Source: Enterococcus canintestini
Lineage (GTDB): Bacteria; Bacillota; Bacilli; Lactobacillales; Enterococcaceae
NCBI RefSeq assembly: GCF_001885735.1
Contig: NZ_JXKG01000010.1
Span: 1-64,000, forward strand
Length of the DNA: 64,000 nt
Reading direction: 5' to 3'
Shown here: positions 52,292 to 63,480 of the stretch, piece by piece
Numbering within the stretch: the stretch's first letter is position 1
Layout: each line of letters opens with the position of its first letter
Position numbers and translations under genes: made by a program
Notes under the pieces: generated by a model
What the model was told of the DNA's origin: nothing
What the model saw: only the letters and a program-made list of their open reading frames with translations
Database searches by the model: none

Positions 52292-53554
52292 TTATATATT
52301 TTGCCAACTGGCAATTTCTGCGGCTGACTTTCCTGCGACATGGCCAGTACACAAAGCGGTCGTAATATTGTAACCGCCCGTATAGCCGTTTATATCCAAG
52401 ACTTCTCCGGCAAAAAACAAGCCTTCGCAAAGTTTACTTTCAAGTGTTTTGGGATTCACCTCTTTTAAGTGAACGCCGCCGCCAGTCACAAATGCCCGCT
52501 CAAGTCCAAACGTACGAATAATCGGAATTTCAAAATGTTTAACCAATGTGATTAAACTTTCTATTTCTTCGGTGCTTACTTTTTCGGCTGGTATATCACT
52601 TAGAGCCAATTTATCCAAATAAAACTGTAATAAGCGTTCAGGTAGCCACTGGGATAAAGCATTTTTTAAACTCTTTTTGGTTTGGAGACGAGCTGTTAAA
52701 TCGGCTAATAGCATCTCTTTTGTTTGATTAGGAAAGCAGTCCAATGCGACAGGCACACTTACTTTACCGTTGCGCAATTCTTGGTTGATAGCATAAGAAC
52801 AACGAAGGGCGGCAGGTCCTGATAGACCAAAGTGAGTAAAAAGTAAATCCATCGTGTGGCTTGTTACTACTTTTTTATCTGCTAAAACACTTAATTTAAC
52901 ATCTTGTAAAGATAGGCCTTGTAAGGTCTTATCTAGAATAAAATCTGCATTTGAAATTAACGGCGCTTCGGTGGGGAAAAGTGGTGTCACTTTATGGCCA
53001 CAAGCTTTCGCCATTTTATAGCCATCCCCTGTAGAACCGGTACCCGGATATGTTTTTCCACCGGTAGTTATGATAACACAAGGGGCGTTGAACTCTTCTT
53101 TGTCACTTTTAATGCCATAAATTTTGGTCTTGTCATGAACTAGTTTTGTAACCGTAGTATTGGTTAAAAGAGTCACGTTTTGTCTTTTTAATTCTTCATG
53201 AAGAGCATCAACAATTGTTTTAGAACGATCGGTTACCGGAAAAATCCGGCCATGATCTTCTTCTTTTAACGCAACATTACGGCTGTTGAAAAAAGCCATG
53301 ATATCTTGATTGTTCCATTGTGAAAAAGTACTATACAAAAATTTACCATTGCCGGGAATATGAGTAATTAAGTCATCCACCGGCCGGTTATTTGTAACAT
53401 TACAGCGTCCACCGCCAGTTAAGAGTAATTTTTTACCTAAGCGCTTGTTTTTTTCTACTAATAAAACAGTTGCCCCATTTTCTGCTGCACTAATAGCCGC
53501 CATCATACCTGCAGGGCCTGCACCAATCACGATTACATCGTATTTTTTTTCCAT
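52292..53554 (-). CDS. HI0933/YhiN-family FAD flavoprotein
   Basis: 420 aa. N-terminal dinucleotide fold VIVIGAGPAGMMAAISAAE at residues about 7-25, then LGKKLLLTGGGRCNVTNN (family-specific) near 43, TTGGKTYPGTGSTGDGY near 164 and the C-terminal FFAGEVLDINGYTGGYNITTA. The family includes BaiN-type enzymes, but most members have no assigned substrate. AGGTG precedes the ATG. Single gene, divergent from gdhA. Confidence 0.85.
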   Translation of the reverse strand: MEKKYDVIVIGAGPAGMMAAISAAENGATVLLVEKNKRLGKKLLLTGGGRCNVTNNRPVDDLITHIPGNGKFLYSTFSQWNNQDIMAFFNSRNVALKEEDHGRIFPVTDRSKTIVDALHEELKRQNVTLLTNTTVTKLVHDKTKIYGIKSDKEEFNAPCVIITTGGKTYPGTGSTGDGYKMAKACGHKVTPLFPTEAPLISNADFILDKTLQGLSLQDVKLSVLADKKVVTSHTMDLLFTHFGLSGPAALRCSYAINQELRNGKVSVPVALDCFPNQTKEMLLADLTARLQTKKSLKNALSQWLPERLLQFYLDKLALSDIPAEKVSTEEIESLITLVKHFEIPIIRTFGLERAFVTGGGVHLKEVNPKTLESKLCEGLFFAGEVLDINGYTGGYNITTALCTGHVAGKSAAEIASWQNI

Positions 53555-53645
53555 GCTTTCACCTCAAGATGCAGTGTAGCATAGTTTGAAAATTTGTTCT
53601 ATTATCAAATAATTCTGACGATATTGCGGTTTTTTGGTAAAATAA

Positions 53646-55028
<1,383 letters not shown>

Positions 55029-55145
55029 AACTGGCAAACAGGTTGAATTCATGGCGTTTTCTTACAGTAAGTTACTTGAAAAAAAAGCATAAAAAACGTA
55101 AAGTATTACATGTATTAAATTTATCCATTTCAAGGAGGAGCTAAA

Positions 55146-56492
55146 ATGTCACATATTAAATTTGACTATTCAAAAGTAGCACCATTTGTTAATGACCACG
55201 AATTAGGCTACATGCAAAGTCAAGTCACTGCCGCCCATGAAGCATTGCGTAATGGTACTGGTGCCGGAAGTGATTTTATTGGTTGGGTAAACTTACCAAC
55301 AGAATATGACAAAGAAGAATTTGCTCGTATTAAAAAAGCAGCAGAAAAAATCAAATCTGATTCAGAAGTATTGGTTGTAATCGGAATTGGCGGATCTTAC
55401 TTAGGTGCCCGCGCTGCGATTGATTTTCTAAATCATTCATTTTATAACTACATGAATGCAAATGACAAATCAGCTCCACAAATTTTCTTTGCTGGTAATT
55501 CTATTTCTTCAACTTACTTAGCTGATTTAATTGAAGTTATTGGCGATCGTGATTTTTCTGTTAACGTTATTTCAAAATCTGGCACAACAACAGAACCTGC
55601 GATTGCGTTTCGTGTCTTTAAAGAATTATTAATTAACAAATATGGTCAAGAAGAAGCTAATAAACGTATTTACGCTACAACTGATAAAGCAAAAGGTGCG
55701 GTAAAAGTTGAAGCAGACGCTGAAGGTTGGGAAACTTTTGTTATTCCAGATGATGTAGGTGGACGCTTCTCTGTTTTAACTGCTGTAGGTTTATTACCAA
55801 TTGCAGCTAGTGGGGCTGATATCGATGCCTTAATGCAAGGGGCAGCAGATGCTTCTAAAGCTTATGCTTCTGATGATTTAGCAGAAAACGAAGCTTATCA
55901 ATATGCCGCAATGCGTAATATTTTGTACCGTAAAGGTAAAGTAACCGAATTACTAATTAACTATGAACCAGGTATGCAATACTTTTCTGAATGGTGGAAA
56001 CAATTATTCGGTGAATCTGAAGGTAAAGACCAAAAAGGAATTTATCCTTCTAGTGCAAACTTCTCTACTGACTTACATTCATTAGGTCAATATATTCAAG
56101 AAGGCCGTCGTAATATCTTCGAAACTGTTGTGAAAGTAGAAAAACCACGGAAATCAGTTAAAATTCCAGTAACAGAAGAAGATTTAGATGGTTTAGGTTA
56201 CTTACAAGGTAAAGAAGTAGACTTTGTTAATACAAAAGCCTTTGAAGGTGTTCTATTAGCTCACACTGATGGGGATGTACCAAACTTATTAGTGAAAATT
56301 CCTGAAATGGATGCATACACTTTAGGATACTTGATGTACTTCTTTGAAATTGCAGTTGGTATTTCTGGTTACTTAAACGGTGTTAATCCGTTTGACCAAC
56401 CAGGGGTAGAGGCATACAAAAAAAATATGTTCGCACTCCTTGGTAAACCAGGTTTTGAAGAATTATCAAAAGAATTAAATGAACGCTTATAA
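55146..56492 (+). CDS. pgi: glucose-6-phosphate isomerase
   Basis: 448 aa, typical Firmicute Pgi length. [18 protein letters not shown] near residue 79, [19 protein letters not shown] near 138 with the phosphate loop, [20 protein letters not shown] near 284 with the catalytic Glu, and [18 protein letters not shown]. Glycolysis. AAGGAGG precedes the ATG. Codon use is clearly biased, as in a strongly expressed gene. Confidence 0.97.
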   Translation: MSHIKFDYSKVAPFVNDHELGYMQSQVTAAHEALRNGTGAGSDFIGWVNLPTEYDKEEFARIKKAAEKIKSDSEVLVVIGIGGSYLGARAAIDFLNHSFYNYMNANDKSAPQIFFAGNSISSTYLADLIEVIGDRDFSVNVISKSGTTTEPAIAFRVFKELLINKYGQEEANKRIYATTDKAKGAVKVEADAEGWETFVIPDDVGGRFSVLTAVGLLPIAASGADIDALMQGAADASKAYASDDLAENEAYQYAAMRNILYRKGKVTELLINYEPGMQYFSEWWKQLFGESEGKDQKGIYPSSANFSTDLHSLGQYIQEGRRNIFETVVKVEKPRKSVKIPVTEEDLDGLGYLQGKEVDFVNTKAFEGVLLAHTDGDVPNLLVKIPEMDAYTLGYLMYFFEIAVGISGYLNGVNPFDQPGVEAYKKNMFALLGKPGFEELSKELNERL

Positions 56493-56503
56493 TTAAGGCA
56501 TAA

Positions 56504-56537
56504 AAAAGGCAATAGCTTTTAGCTATTGTCTTTTTTT
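56504..56537 (+). terminator. pgi terminator
   Basis: AAAGGCAATAGCT / AGCTATTGTCTTT, TTT loop, then a T-run. Confidence 0.88.
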
Positions 56538-56609
56538 CGTTTATCATATGTGTTGTATCACTTCTTATTCGACCAAATAAATTGGAAGATTTCATATTGT
56601 TAGTAAAAA

Positions 56610-56698
56610 CGTGGACGGCAGGAATCGAACCTGCCTCTCAAACATAGACAACCTGTCGTCACAGATCATCCTAGAGCAAAGCACCAAAACTCGCCCAC
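56610..56698 (-). ncRNA. tRNA-like RNA without anticodon arm (candidate)
   Basis: On the minus strand, 5' GTGGGCG (56698-56692) pairs with 3' CGTCCAC (56617-56611) as a 7-bp acceptor-like stem (one G-U). Directly inside its 3' strand is a perfect T-arm, GCAGG-TTCGATT-CCTGC. Near the 5' side, GAG-N13-CTC with GG in the loop is D-arm-like. The anticodon arm is replaced by a 10-bp hairpin closed by GACG (56647-56670). A T-run follows position 56610 and CCA is not encoded. It fits no tRNA isotype I know. It could be a decayed tRNA or a novel tRNA-mimic. Confidence 0.5.
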
Positions 56699-56780
56699 CA
56701 AATGTATGAATTCATCATAGTTACTCCAACTTAAAGCTCCCTTAAATCTTACAAATTTATTGAGATGGGTGACAATTGTG

Positions 56781-56810
56781 TTAGACAAACTAAGTCTAAA
56801 GTACGATACT
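56781..56810 (+). promoter_or_regulatory. promoter with operator-like palindrome before the YxeA gene
   Basis: TTAGAC-N7-GTCTAA (56781-56799) is a perfect inverted repeat. TTAGAC can serve as -35, with GATACT (56805-56810) as -10, 18 bases apart. A bound regulator would cover the -35. Confidence 0.5.
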
Positions 56811-56872
56811 TTTGCGAGTGTTAGCCAGTATGATGAAAGCAATAAGAAAAGTCATAAAGGAGCGGAAATAAA

Positions 56873-57250
56873 ATGTTAAAAGGATTAATTAAAGGTGCTG
56901 TGGGTGTTACATTAATTTTGGGTGTCTTGATGGGAGGAGCGTTAGTATTTTCTGATGATGCTTCTGGCGAGTTTGCTCAAATTGTGGATCGCCTGAATCC
57001 TTTGGTAAAAGAAGGTAACGTCTATGTGAAAACGGCACAACCTCTTGAGGTGAACGGTTATGGGACAGCCCATTACCGTCAAGTTGCTGCAGATGAAAAG
57101 GGGAATAAACGCACGATTGAATTTTCTGGGATGTCAAAACTAAAACAAGGACATTACTTAAAGTTAGAAAATAAAGGCGCCTTTGTAAAAACTTATGAAG
57201 AAGTTCAAAAAGAAGAAATTCCTAAAGCGGCACTAACCGTCATCGATTAA
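56873..57250 (+). CDS. YxeA-family (DUF1093) secreted/anchored protein
   Basis: 125 aa. N-terminal signal/anchor (LIKGAVGVTLILGVLMGGALVF), then the YxeA pattern: YVKT near residue 51, YGTAHYRQVAADEKGNKRTI near 62, LKQGHYLKLENKG near 90, and YEEVQKEEIPKAAL at the end. In Bacillus yxeA is linked to peptide-antibiotic-responsive ABC systems; the role is unclear. AAAGGAGC precedes the ATG. Confidence 0.8.
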   Translation: MLKGLIKGAVGVTLILGVLMGGALVFSDDASGEFAQIVDRLNPLVKEGNVYVKTAQPLEVNGYGTAHYRQVAADEKGNKRTIEFSGMSKLKQGHYLKLENKGAFVKTYEEVQKEEIPKAALTVID

Positions 57251-57351
57251 AACTATAGCGCTACAACAGTTTTGCTATATTTTTTTAATATTTCAATTGA
57301 AAGTTTATCTTTGTATCTCTAATTGCTAATTGAGAAGAAGTTTCCAATAAA

Positions 57352-57387
57352 AAGCCTCAGCTCTAATCAAGTAGCTGAGGTTTTTTG
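57352..57387 (+). terminator. terminator of the YxeA-family gene
   Basis: AAAGCCTCAGCT / AGCTGAGG-TTTTTT with a 10-base loop. Confidence 0.85.
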
Positions 57388-57487
57388 CTGGAATTTTAAG
57401 AAATTTGAAAACCAGTTTATTAAAATTCTCGCCTATTACTGAAAGTTGAATGAATCAGCTTAGCTTTTCTTCGCAGAAATGCTGACG

Positions 57488-57757
57488 TTATTCTGGTGTA
57501 CCAATAACTTTAATATAATCATCAATATTTTTAATTTGCATGTGTTTAATGACCAACTGATTGCGTTGATTGCGTTTACCAGTAACTTTTAAAGTATATT
57601 TATTGTTTGGTAAGCGGAAAATATAATTTGAAAGATAGCGGTCTTTAATGATTCCTTCTGTAATTTCGCCATCTTTTGCAAGTTTGATTAGCGAAAGACG
57701 CATTGGTTGTTCTTGCAAAAGGACGGTTTTAATTAGAAGTCCTTCGAATTCTTCCAT
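57488..57757 (-). CDS. small conserved hypothetical protein
   Basis: 89 aa from the ATG after GAGGTG; an in-frame GTG three codons earlier is covered by that site. Soluble, basic, predicted mostly beta (NYIFRLPNNKYTLKVTGKRN near 45-65), possibly a small barrel. No family recognised. Single gene. Confidence 0.5.
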   Translation of the reverse strand: MEEFEGLLIKTVLLQEQPMRLSLIKLAKDGEITEGIIKDRYLSNYIFRLPNNKYTLKVTGKRNQRNQLVIKHMQIKNIDDYIKVIGTPE

Positions 57758-58334
57758 TTTTTTCACCTCATCTAAAGTCTTCTTTCGTCATTATAAAGGT
57801 TTTTTATAAATCCTGCATGAAAGAAGTCCAAGAAAATAAAATCCTGTTAAAAATTATTTTGACAAGTTAGCATAGGTTTATCTGTTTAACTGCGCTAAAA
57901 AAAGATTATTTTTAAGGGGATGAGTGTCTCCTTTTTAGCGGGTTAATTTAAATAGTCAGGCAGAAACTGTCAGAATTACATTTTATTAAAGTGCTATTTA
58001 TACAATAAAACGATATATACCTAGCGTTATTTTAAAATAGAGATTTTCTAATGTAATTCATGAAAAATTGATTCTTTTTTTTGTTTAAATCCCTTTAATG
58101 ATATTTCATTTTATAATTGGTATTGTTTGTTTTTTTGTCTCGTTAAGCTTTAACTTATAAAAAATTGAAAATAATCTAGAGTGAATATTAAGTAATATTA
58201 AAAGAATTGTAGTTCAGATGGTTTAGGTTCTTCTCTTTGGAAGATACTTATTCAACGCTAAGTAAAAAAGCATCTCATTTGGTCTATATCAAAAAATAAA
58301 AAAATAGAAAAATTAAAAAAATCTACAAAAAGCG

Positions 58335-58363
58335 TTTCCAAATTTAATTTTTTCTGTTATGAT
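58335..58363 (+). promoter_or_regulatory. promoter of the 68-aa protein gene
   Basis: TTTCCA (58335-58340), 17 bases, TATGAT (58358-58363) with an upstream TGT extension. The preceding 57780-58334 is AT-rich with no ORF or repeat I can support. Confidence 0.6.
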
Positions 58364-58395
58364 ATACCTGAAATTAAATAGAGGAGGTGTTATTA

Positions 58396-58602
58396 ATGGA
58401 AGTGGAAATTGGGAAAACTTACATATGCCAACCAGTAGGATTCACAAGAGAAGTCACAGGATTTGTCGAACATACATATACGAACACAGTCTTAATTTCT
58501 GTGGCGGAATGTGAGCATTGTGATCGACCACAAGTGATTGAAGCACAAAATCGCTTATTGGTGCGCTATGAAAATATTCGCGAAGTTGCGGTGGTAGCTT
58601 AA
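58396..58602 (+). CDS. small protein, paralogue of the 41.2-kb gene
   Basis: 68 aa from MEVEIGKTYICQPVG, 7 bases after GAGGAGGT. It shares with the 41174 gene the pattern Y-x-C-x-PVG-x-x-R-x-V-x-G-x-V, a central V-L-x-SV, and an R-x-L/V-V-x-Y end. It adds an extra CEHCD pair of cysteines near residue 38. Function unknown. Confidence 0.65.
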   Translation: MEVEIGKTYICQPVGFTREVTGFVEHTYTNTVLISVAECEHCDRPQVIEAQNRLLVRYENIREVAVVA

Positions 58603-58603
58603 C

Positions 58604-58655
58604 AAATGACAAATTTCTAGTGAAAACTAGAAAAACAGGAATTGTCATTTTAAAA
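58604..58655 (+). terminator. terminator after the 68-aa gene
   Basis: AAATGACAA and TTTCTAG pair with CTAGAAA and TTGTCATTT around a TGAAAA loop, with an internal bulge. Confidence 0.6.
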
Positions 58656-58673
58656 TGAAATATAGGTAAAATA

Positions 58674-58710
58674 AAAAGACTTCAAGTAGCCTATTACTTG
58701 AAGTCTTTTT
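58674..58710 (-). terminator. bidirectional terminator
   Basis: AAAAAGACTTCAAGTA / TACTTGAAGTCTTTTT, 16 bp, 6-base loop. The minus strand serves the GDPD gene. Confidence 0.85.
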
Positions 58711-58803
58711 AGTGTATCGCTGGTAAAAGGATTGGTTTTACAATGAATAAAACTAATACTCTCAGACTAATACTGCTTAAAAGCAAAAGGATTTCCTGTG
58801 TTT

Positions 58804-60606
58804 TTAGCCAACACCAATAACAAAGTTCAATAATTTATCGGAATAAGTGACTTTTTCTTTGGCATCATGAATGGTTTTGTTTAACGTTCCCATTTGATCA
58901 GTGATGATGCCGTCTACTTCGTAAAAAATCATGCGACTCATGTCTTCACTACTATTAGGAGTCCATACAAAAACTTTTTTACCATCTTCTTCTGCTGAAG
59001 TAATGAAGTTATGGTTAATGGTTGAATATTCCATTGTTAAAAAATCAGCTTTTGTAATAGGAGGACCAACGACATTAAAAGGTAAAATATAACCTACTGT
59101 TAGCTGAGGCGCTTTTTCTTTTAGTGATTCAACAATGGAAAAAGCTAGACTTTGGATCAGATGGTGTTCTGACTGAATTTCATTTTGATACTTTTTCAAA
59201 AAGGTATCCACGATCAATGTCGTATCTTTTTGTTGGGTTTTAATTTCTACTAATAATTTTTGATTGAGCCGTTTTGCTTCAGCTAAATATGTGTCAAAAG
59301 TTGGGATTTTTGCGCTTTTACCATTTTCATGCAAAGTAACTTGTTGAATTTCAGCAAGGGTCATTTGCTCAGGTACGCCTTTTACAGCGGCTAAATTTTT
59401 TAAATTGAAATCGTGCATCACTACAAATTGATGATCTTTTGTCATTTGGATATCCATTTCAATATAATCAGGATGCCACGTTTGACTCGTTTCTTCTAAC
59501 GCTTCTAAACTATTTTGAACACCATTTTTGTCACTAACACCTCGGTGAGAAATTGTCACAGGAATCTTTTCGATTTCTTGGTCCAGATAGTCTAAATTAT
59601 ATAAACTCACACCCACCCCAAAAAGTATCGCAGTGAAAAGTAAAAGTGTGTTTTTAACACTTTCAAAACGAGGTGTTGGTAAATCTTCTTGGTAAAACCA
59701 ATGAGGGATGTCTGGTAAAAAGCCTTCATCGTTCATAAAGTCAATAATAATATAAAAAATACCAACAGTTGATAACACCAAATTTACTAATAGAAAAAAT
59801 TGCAATAACGTCATGGCAAAAACAGCGCTAATAAGTGCATAATCGGGGAAAAACTCTTCCACTAGTGCTTGAGCACCTACCACGACAGTAAAACTAATTC
59901 CGGTAATTAAAAGAATTGCCCCGCCAATAAAAATAAAGCGTCCCACAATTGCCAAAAAGCGGCGCTTGGTAATTAATAAGCTCTCTTTGAAAGCTTCTTT
60001 AAAGGGACGGTCCCGTAAAATCATTTCCGGTAGTGCAAAAATGAGTCGTATCCCAATATAAATTAAAATTAGATAGAAGAGAACAAAAGCTGAGATGATT
60101 AACAAACGATTGGTAAAAATAAAGTCCATGATAAAGGCGGGAATTTTAATTCGCGCCAATAAATCAGAATTAAAGCTCAAACCGCCGATTGGCAATATGA
60201 GTAAAAAATAGAAAAGAAAAAATAAGAATACGCTGGGACGTAATTTTTTTAATTGAATCGTTGTCATCCGTAATAGCTGTTTTAACGAAACGGCTTGCTT
60301 TTTTTCAATGAAATAGACACTTAATAATAAAAAAGTAAATTCAAAGAAAACGAGTAGCAAAATAAGAAGTAGTAGGGCGACTAATAAAAATGCTACTGCT
60401 GGATGCTGTGTAGCAATTTCGCTTAAATTATCATAAGAGATATACTGAATCTGCCCACGTTTTAAAATAAATTTAGTCGAACTGCTTAGCAGGGGAATAA
60501 CTACAAATAAAATAAAACCATGCATTAAAAGCACATCACGAAAGTAAACATTTGTTTTTACTAAAAAGTCCCACGTATTTTTCAACGAATCTTTTAAATA
60601 TTTCAT
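58804..60606 (-). CDS. membrane-domain glycerophosphodiester phosphodiesterase
   Basis: 600 aa. The ATG at 60606 is 6 bases after AGGTG; two earlier starts overlap that site. The N-terminal half has about seven membrane helices (to residue about 345, the GDPD membrane domain). The C-terminal half is the GDPD catalytic barrel: ISHRGVSDKNGVQNSLEAL near 363, YIEMDIQMTKDHQFVVMHD near 390 and the lysine motif LLVEIKTQ near 447. It hydrolyses glycerophosphodiesters or LTA-like polymers at the membrane. Single gene. Confidence 0.9.
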   Translation of the reverse strand: MKYLKDSLKNTWDFLVKTNVYFRDVLLMHGFILFVVIPLLSSSTKFILKRGQIQYISYDNLSEIATQHPAVAFLLVALLLLILLLVFFEFTFLLLSVYFIEKKQAVSLKQLLRMTTIQLKKLRPSVFLFFLFYFLLILPIGGLSFNSDLLARIKIPAFIMDFIFTNRLLIISAFVLFYLILIYIGIRLIFALPEMILRDRPFKEAFKESLLITKRRFLAIVGRFIFIGGAILLITGISFTVVVGAQALVEEFFPDYALISAVFAMTLLQFFLLVNLVLSTVGIFYIIIDFMNDEGFLPDIPHWFYQEDLPTPRFESVKNTLLLFTAILFGVGVSLYNLDYLDQEIEKIPVTISHRGVSDKNGVQNSLEALEETSQTWHPDYIEMDIQMTKDHQFVVMHDFNLKNLAAVKGVPEQMTLAEIQQVTLHENGKSAKIPTFDTYLAEAKRLNQKLLVEIKTQQKDTTLIVDTFLKKYQNEIQSEHHLIQSLAFSIVESLKEKAPQLTVGYILPFNVVGPPITKADFLTMEYSTINHNFITSAEEDGKKVFVWTPNSSEDMSRMIFYEVDGIITDQMGTLNKTIHDAKEKVTYSDKLLNFVIGVG

Positions 60607-60676
60607 CTTCATCACCTATTTCCATTGTAGCTGAAAACCAAGTTTCAACAAAGAAAAGCGAATAGTAAAGCCAACA

Positions 60677-60753
60677 AAAAAACTCGAACACTTTTGATTA
60701 GAACTACTTGCTTAAAGGAAGCGTAGAACTTTCAAAAGTGGTCGAGTTTTTAT
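60677..60753 (-). terminator. long hairpin terminator of the TVP38 gene
   Basis: AAAAACTCGA and CACTTTTGA pair with TCAAAAGTG and TCGAGTTTTT. The 35-base apex holds its own CTACTTGC/GGAAGCGTAG pairing. Confidence 0.75.
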
Positions 60754-60760
60754 AGTAGAT

Positions 60761-61357
60761 TTAACCCAGCAAGCCCGTTAAAAAGGAACCGCCATAAATT
60801 AAAGCCATACTATATAAGAAAATAGAAAGTGGCTTAGCTAATAGGATAATCCAGATGTACTTTTTAACTGAAATATTGGTCAAACCAGCCATCAAACAAA
60901 GCGCATCATCTGGTGCTACAGGTAAGAAGATGGCTAAAGCAAATAACTTTTCAAAGCGACTTTGGTTGTCTAACCAACCAATATATTTGTTATACGTTTT
61001 ATCGCTAATCATACTTAAAATAAATGGCTTACCGTAACGACGTCCCAAAAGGAAAATAATAATGGAACCGATGCAAATACCGACATAGTTATAAATAAAA
61101 CCGGCAAAAGGACCAAATATTAAGACACCCGCAGCACTAGAAATGCCGCCAGGAATAATCGGGATCACTACTTGTAAAATTTGTAAAAGGATAAAGATGA
61201 TAGGACCTAAGATAATAGAGTCGCCAACTAAACCTCTTAGGGCATTTATATCTTTAAAGACACCTAAATTAAAAAAATAGATTGTTAAAGCAATTGAAAT
61301 TAAAATACCCACGATAGAAATCGTATTAATGATTTTGCGAGAAAGAGCGATACTCAT
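60761..61357 (-). CDS. TVP38/TMEM64-family membrane protein
   Basis: 198 aa from MSIALSRKI, 8 bases after AAAGGAG; the frame is open 13 codons earlier. About six membrane segments with the DedA/VTT-type core: IPIIPGGISSAAGVLIFGPF near 76-95, GSIIIFLLGRRYGKP near 110 and FLPVAPDDALCLMAGLTNIS near 155. Relatives act as lipid scramblases or transporters. Single gene, divergent from mntH. Confidence 0.85.
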   Translation of the reverse strand: MSIALSRKIINTISIVGILISIALTIYFFNLGVFKDINALRGLVGDSIILGPIIFILLQILQVVIPIIPGGISSAAGVLIFGPFAGFIYNYVGICIGSIIIFLLGRRYGKPFILSMISDKTYNKYIGWLDNQSRFEKLFALAIFLPVAPDDALCLMAGLTNISVKKYIWIILLAKPLSIFLYSMALIYGGSFLTGLLG

Positions 61358-61573
61358 GGTCTCATCTCCTTTGTTTGGTATACTTGTATTATACAAGGTT
61401 CTTTTTTATTTGCCCTCGTTTTTGTCTGACAAAAAACAAACAAAAATGTAAGAGAGGTTAAAAAAGTTATTTTAACCATCTGTATTATAAGCGCTTTTAC
61501 TAGGTATTACCATCATACTAGAGTCTGATTTATAAAAACTAAAGATTTTTTAGTCTATTTGTTTTGTTTCTAG

Positions 61574-61650
61574 TTTACAGAAAAAAATTTTAGGTGTACA
61601 CTCAATTTGTTAAATATTTCGGTTAACCTAAAAATTAATTAAGTTATATA
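61574..61650 (+). promoter_or_regulatory. mntH promoter with two MntR-like boxes
   Basis: TTTACA (61574-61579), 17 bases, TACACT (61597-61602). Two palindromic AT-flanked boxes are centred on GTGTACAC (61594-61601) and GGTTAACC (61621-61628), 27 bp apart. They resemble Mn-responsive DtxR/MntR (EfaR-type) sites. The first covers the -10. Confidence 0.65.
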
Positions 61651-61665
61651 GAAAAGAGTGATAGG

Positions 61666-63024
61666 ATGAGTCATAATAAAGAAAAATTAATTGAATATGC
61701 CAACGGCCCTAGTTTAGAAGAAATTAATAATACCGTGGATGTCCCAAAAGATGCGAGTTTTTTTAGGACCTTGTTGGCTTATAGTGGCCCAGGTGCCCTT
61801 GTTGCAGTGGGCTATATGGACCCAGGTAACTGGATTACTTCAATCGCCGGGGGAGCAGAATATAAATATGCTTTGTTGAGTGTGATTTTATTATCGAGTT
61901 TAATAGCGATGCTTCTACAGAGTATGGCAGCAAAATTAGGTATTGTTACCGGACGTGATCTAGCTCAGGCAACCCGCGAGCATACTTCTAAAAAAACCGG
62001 TTTTGTTTTGTGGGTCATTACAGAGCTTGCTATTATGGCAACTGATATTGCAGAAGTTATTGGGGGCGCAGTTGCGTTACAATTATTATTTGGGCTGCCG
62101 CTACTAGTCGGGGTATTGATTACGACATTAGATGTTTTATTATTGCTATTATTAACCAAATTAGGTTTTCGAAAAATCGAAGCAATTGTGGCTGTCTTAA
62201 TTGCAGTGATTTTTATGGTTTTTGCTTATGAAGTTGCTCTAGCTCAACCTCATTTAGGTGAAGTATTGCGTGGCTTTATTCCAGATACAAAAATTGCGAC
62301 AGATAAATCAATGCTTTTATTAGCGTTAGGGATTGTAGGGGCAACAGTTATGCCGCATAACTTGTACTTACATTCTTCTATTTCCCAAGCTCGAAAATTT
62401 GATCGCAATGACGATGAAGAAAAAGCACGAGCAATTAAATTTACAACTTGGGATTCTAATATTCAGTTGACAGTCGCTTTTGTCGTTAACTGTTTATTAT
62501 TGGTTTTAGGTGGTGCATTGTTTTATGGGACTAATAGCGACTTGGGTAAGTTTGTCGATTTATATGATGCATTAAAAGATCCAAGTATTGTAGGCGATAT
62601 TGCCAGTCCTCTTTTAAGCACTTTGTTTGCTGTCGCTTTATTAGCTTCCGGTCAAAATTCGACAATCACAGGTACGCTTTCTGGTCAAATTGTGATGGAA
62701 GGTTTTATTAATTTAAGAATGCCTTTGTGGATGCGCCGAGTGGTCACACGATTACTTGCGATTGTACCGGTTATTATCTGTGTCATTTTGTATGGCGGTC
62801 GTGAGTCTGCTGTTGAAGATTTACTTTTATATACGCAAGTGTTTCTAAGTATTGCCTTACCAATTTCTATTATCCCCTTGACTATTTATACCAGTGATAA
62901 AAAAATCATGGGGCGCTTTGCAAATCCAACGTGGATGAAAATTTTAGCTTGGATTATAGCAATTGTACTAACGCTATTAAACTTGTTTTTAATTTACAGT
63001 ACGTTAACAGGGGCTAATAGTTAG
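61666..63024 (+). CDS. mntH: Nramp-type Mn2+ transporter MntH
   Basis: 452 aa with eleven membrane segments. The metal-binding DPGNW in [17 protein letters not shown] near residue 51 and [10 protein letters not shown] near 228 are diagnostic of proton-driven Mn2+/Fe2+ importers. AAGAG...ATAGG lies before the ATG (weak site). Followed by a universal stress protein gene 18 bases later, an arrangement seen in related cocci. Confidence 0.94.
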   Translation: MSHNKEKLIEYANGPSLEEINNTVDVPKDASFFRTLLAYSGPGALVAVGYMDPGNWITSIAGGAEYKYALLSVILLSSLIAMLLQSMAAKLGIVTGRDLAQATREHTSKKTGFVLWVITELAIMATDIAEVIGGAVALQLLFGLPLLVGVLITTLDVLLLLLLTKLGFRKIEAIVAVLIAVIFMVFAYEVALAQPHLGEVLRGFIPDTKIATDKSMLLLALGIVGATVMPHNLYLHSSISQARKFDRNDDEEKARAIKFTTWDSNIQLTVAFVVNCLLLVLGGALFYGTNSDLGKFVDLYDALKDPSIVGDIASPLLSTLFAVALLASGQNSTITGTLSGQIVMEGFINLRMPLWMRRVVTRLLAIVPVIICVILYGGRESAVEDLLLYTQVFLSIALPISIIPLTIYTSDKKIMGRFANPTWMKILAWIIAIVLTLLNLFLIYSTLTGANS

Positions 63025-63042
63025 ATAGGAAGGTGAGGGGAA

Positions 63043-63474
63043 ATGAACAAATTTAATTGTATTTTAGTTGCAGTAGATGATTCCAAGGATTCAAAGAAAG
63101 CTTTTGATTACGCGGTGACTTACGCTTTAGAGCATGAAGCAAAATTAACTATCACGACGATTTTTGAAATTAATCGTTTAAACGTCTATGAATATTTAAC
63201 TAAAGAAACGATTGCAGCACATAAGGAACAGACAATTGCCATTGCAGAAGATTATCGCAAAAAGGCAATCGAAAAAGGGTTAAAAGAAGTCACAATTGTT
63301 GTCGACGAAGGATCACCGGCACAAACGATTTTAAGTACAGTTATACCTGCCGTTAAACCAGATTTGTTAGTATGTGGCTCTAAAGGAGATGCCAATCACA
63401 CGCCACTTGTTTTAGGTAGTCAAGCGGCTCTAATGGCCAAAGAAGCACATTGCTCGGTTTTAATTGTTCGCTAA
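63043..63474 (+). CDS. universal stress protein (UspA family)
   Basis: 143 aa. N-terminal ILVAVDDSKDSKKAFDYAV and the C-terminal ATP-binding loop CGSKGDANHTPLVLGSQA (G-x2-G-x9-G-S/T) near residues 112-129. It probably binds ATP and is co-expressed with mntH, so it would respond to Mn2+ limitation. AGGTGAGG precedes the ATG. Confidence 0.9.
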   Translation: MNKFNCILVAVDDSKDSKKAFDYAVTYALEHEAKLTITTIFEINRLNVYEYLTKETIAAHKEQTIAIAEDYRKKAIEKGLKEVTIVVDEGSPAQTILSTVIPAVKPDLLVCGSKGDANHTPLVLGSQAALMAKEAHCSVLIVR

Positions 63475-63480
63475 TAGAGG

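Noticed and set aside
56610-56700. Ordinary tRNA gene on either strand
   Set aside because: On the plus strand no T-arm is near the 3' end. On the minus strand acceptor and T-arm fit, but no 7-base anticodon loop or normal variable region can be drawn.
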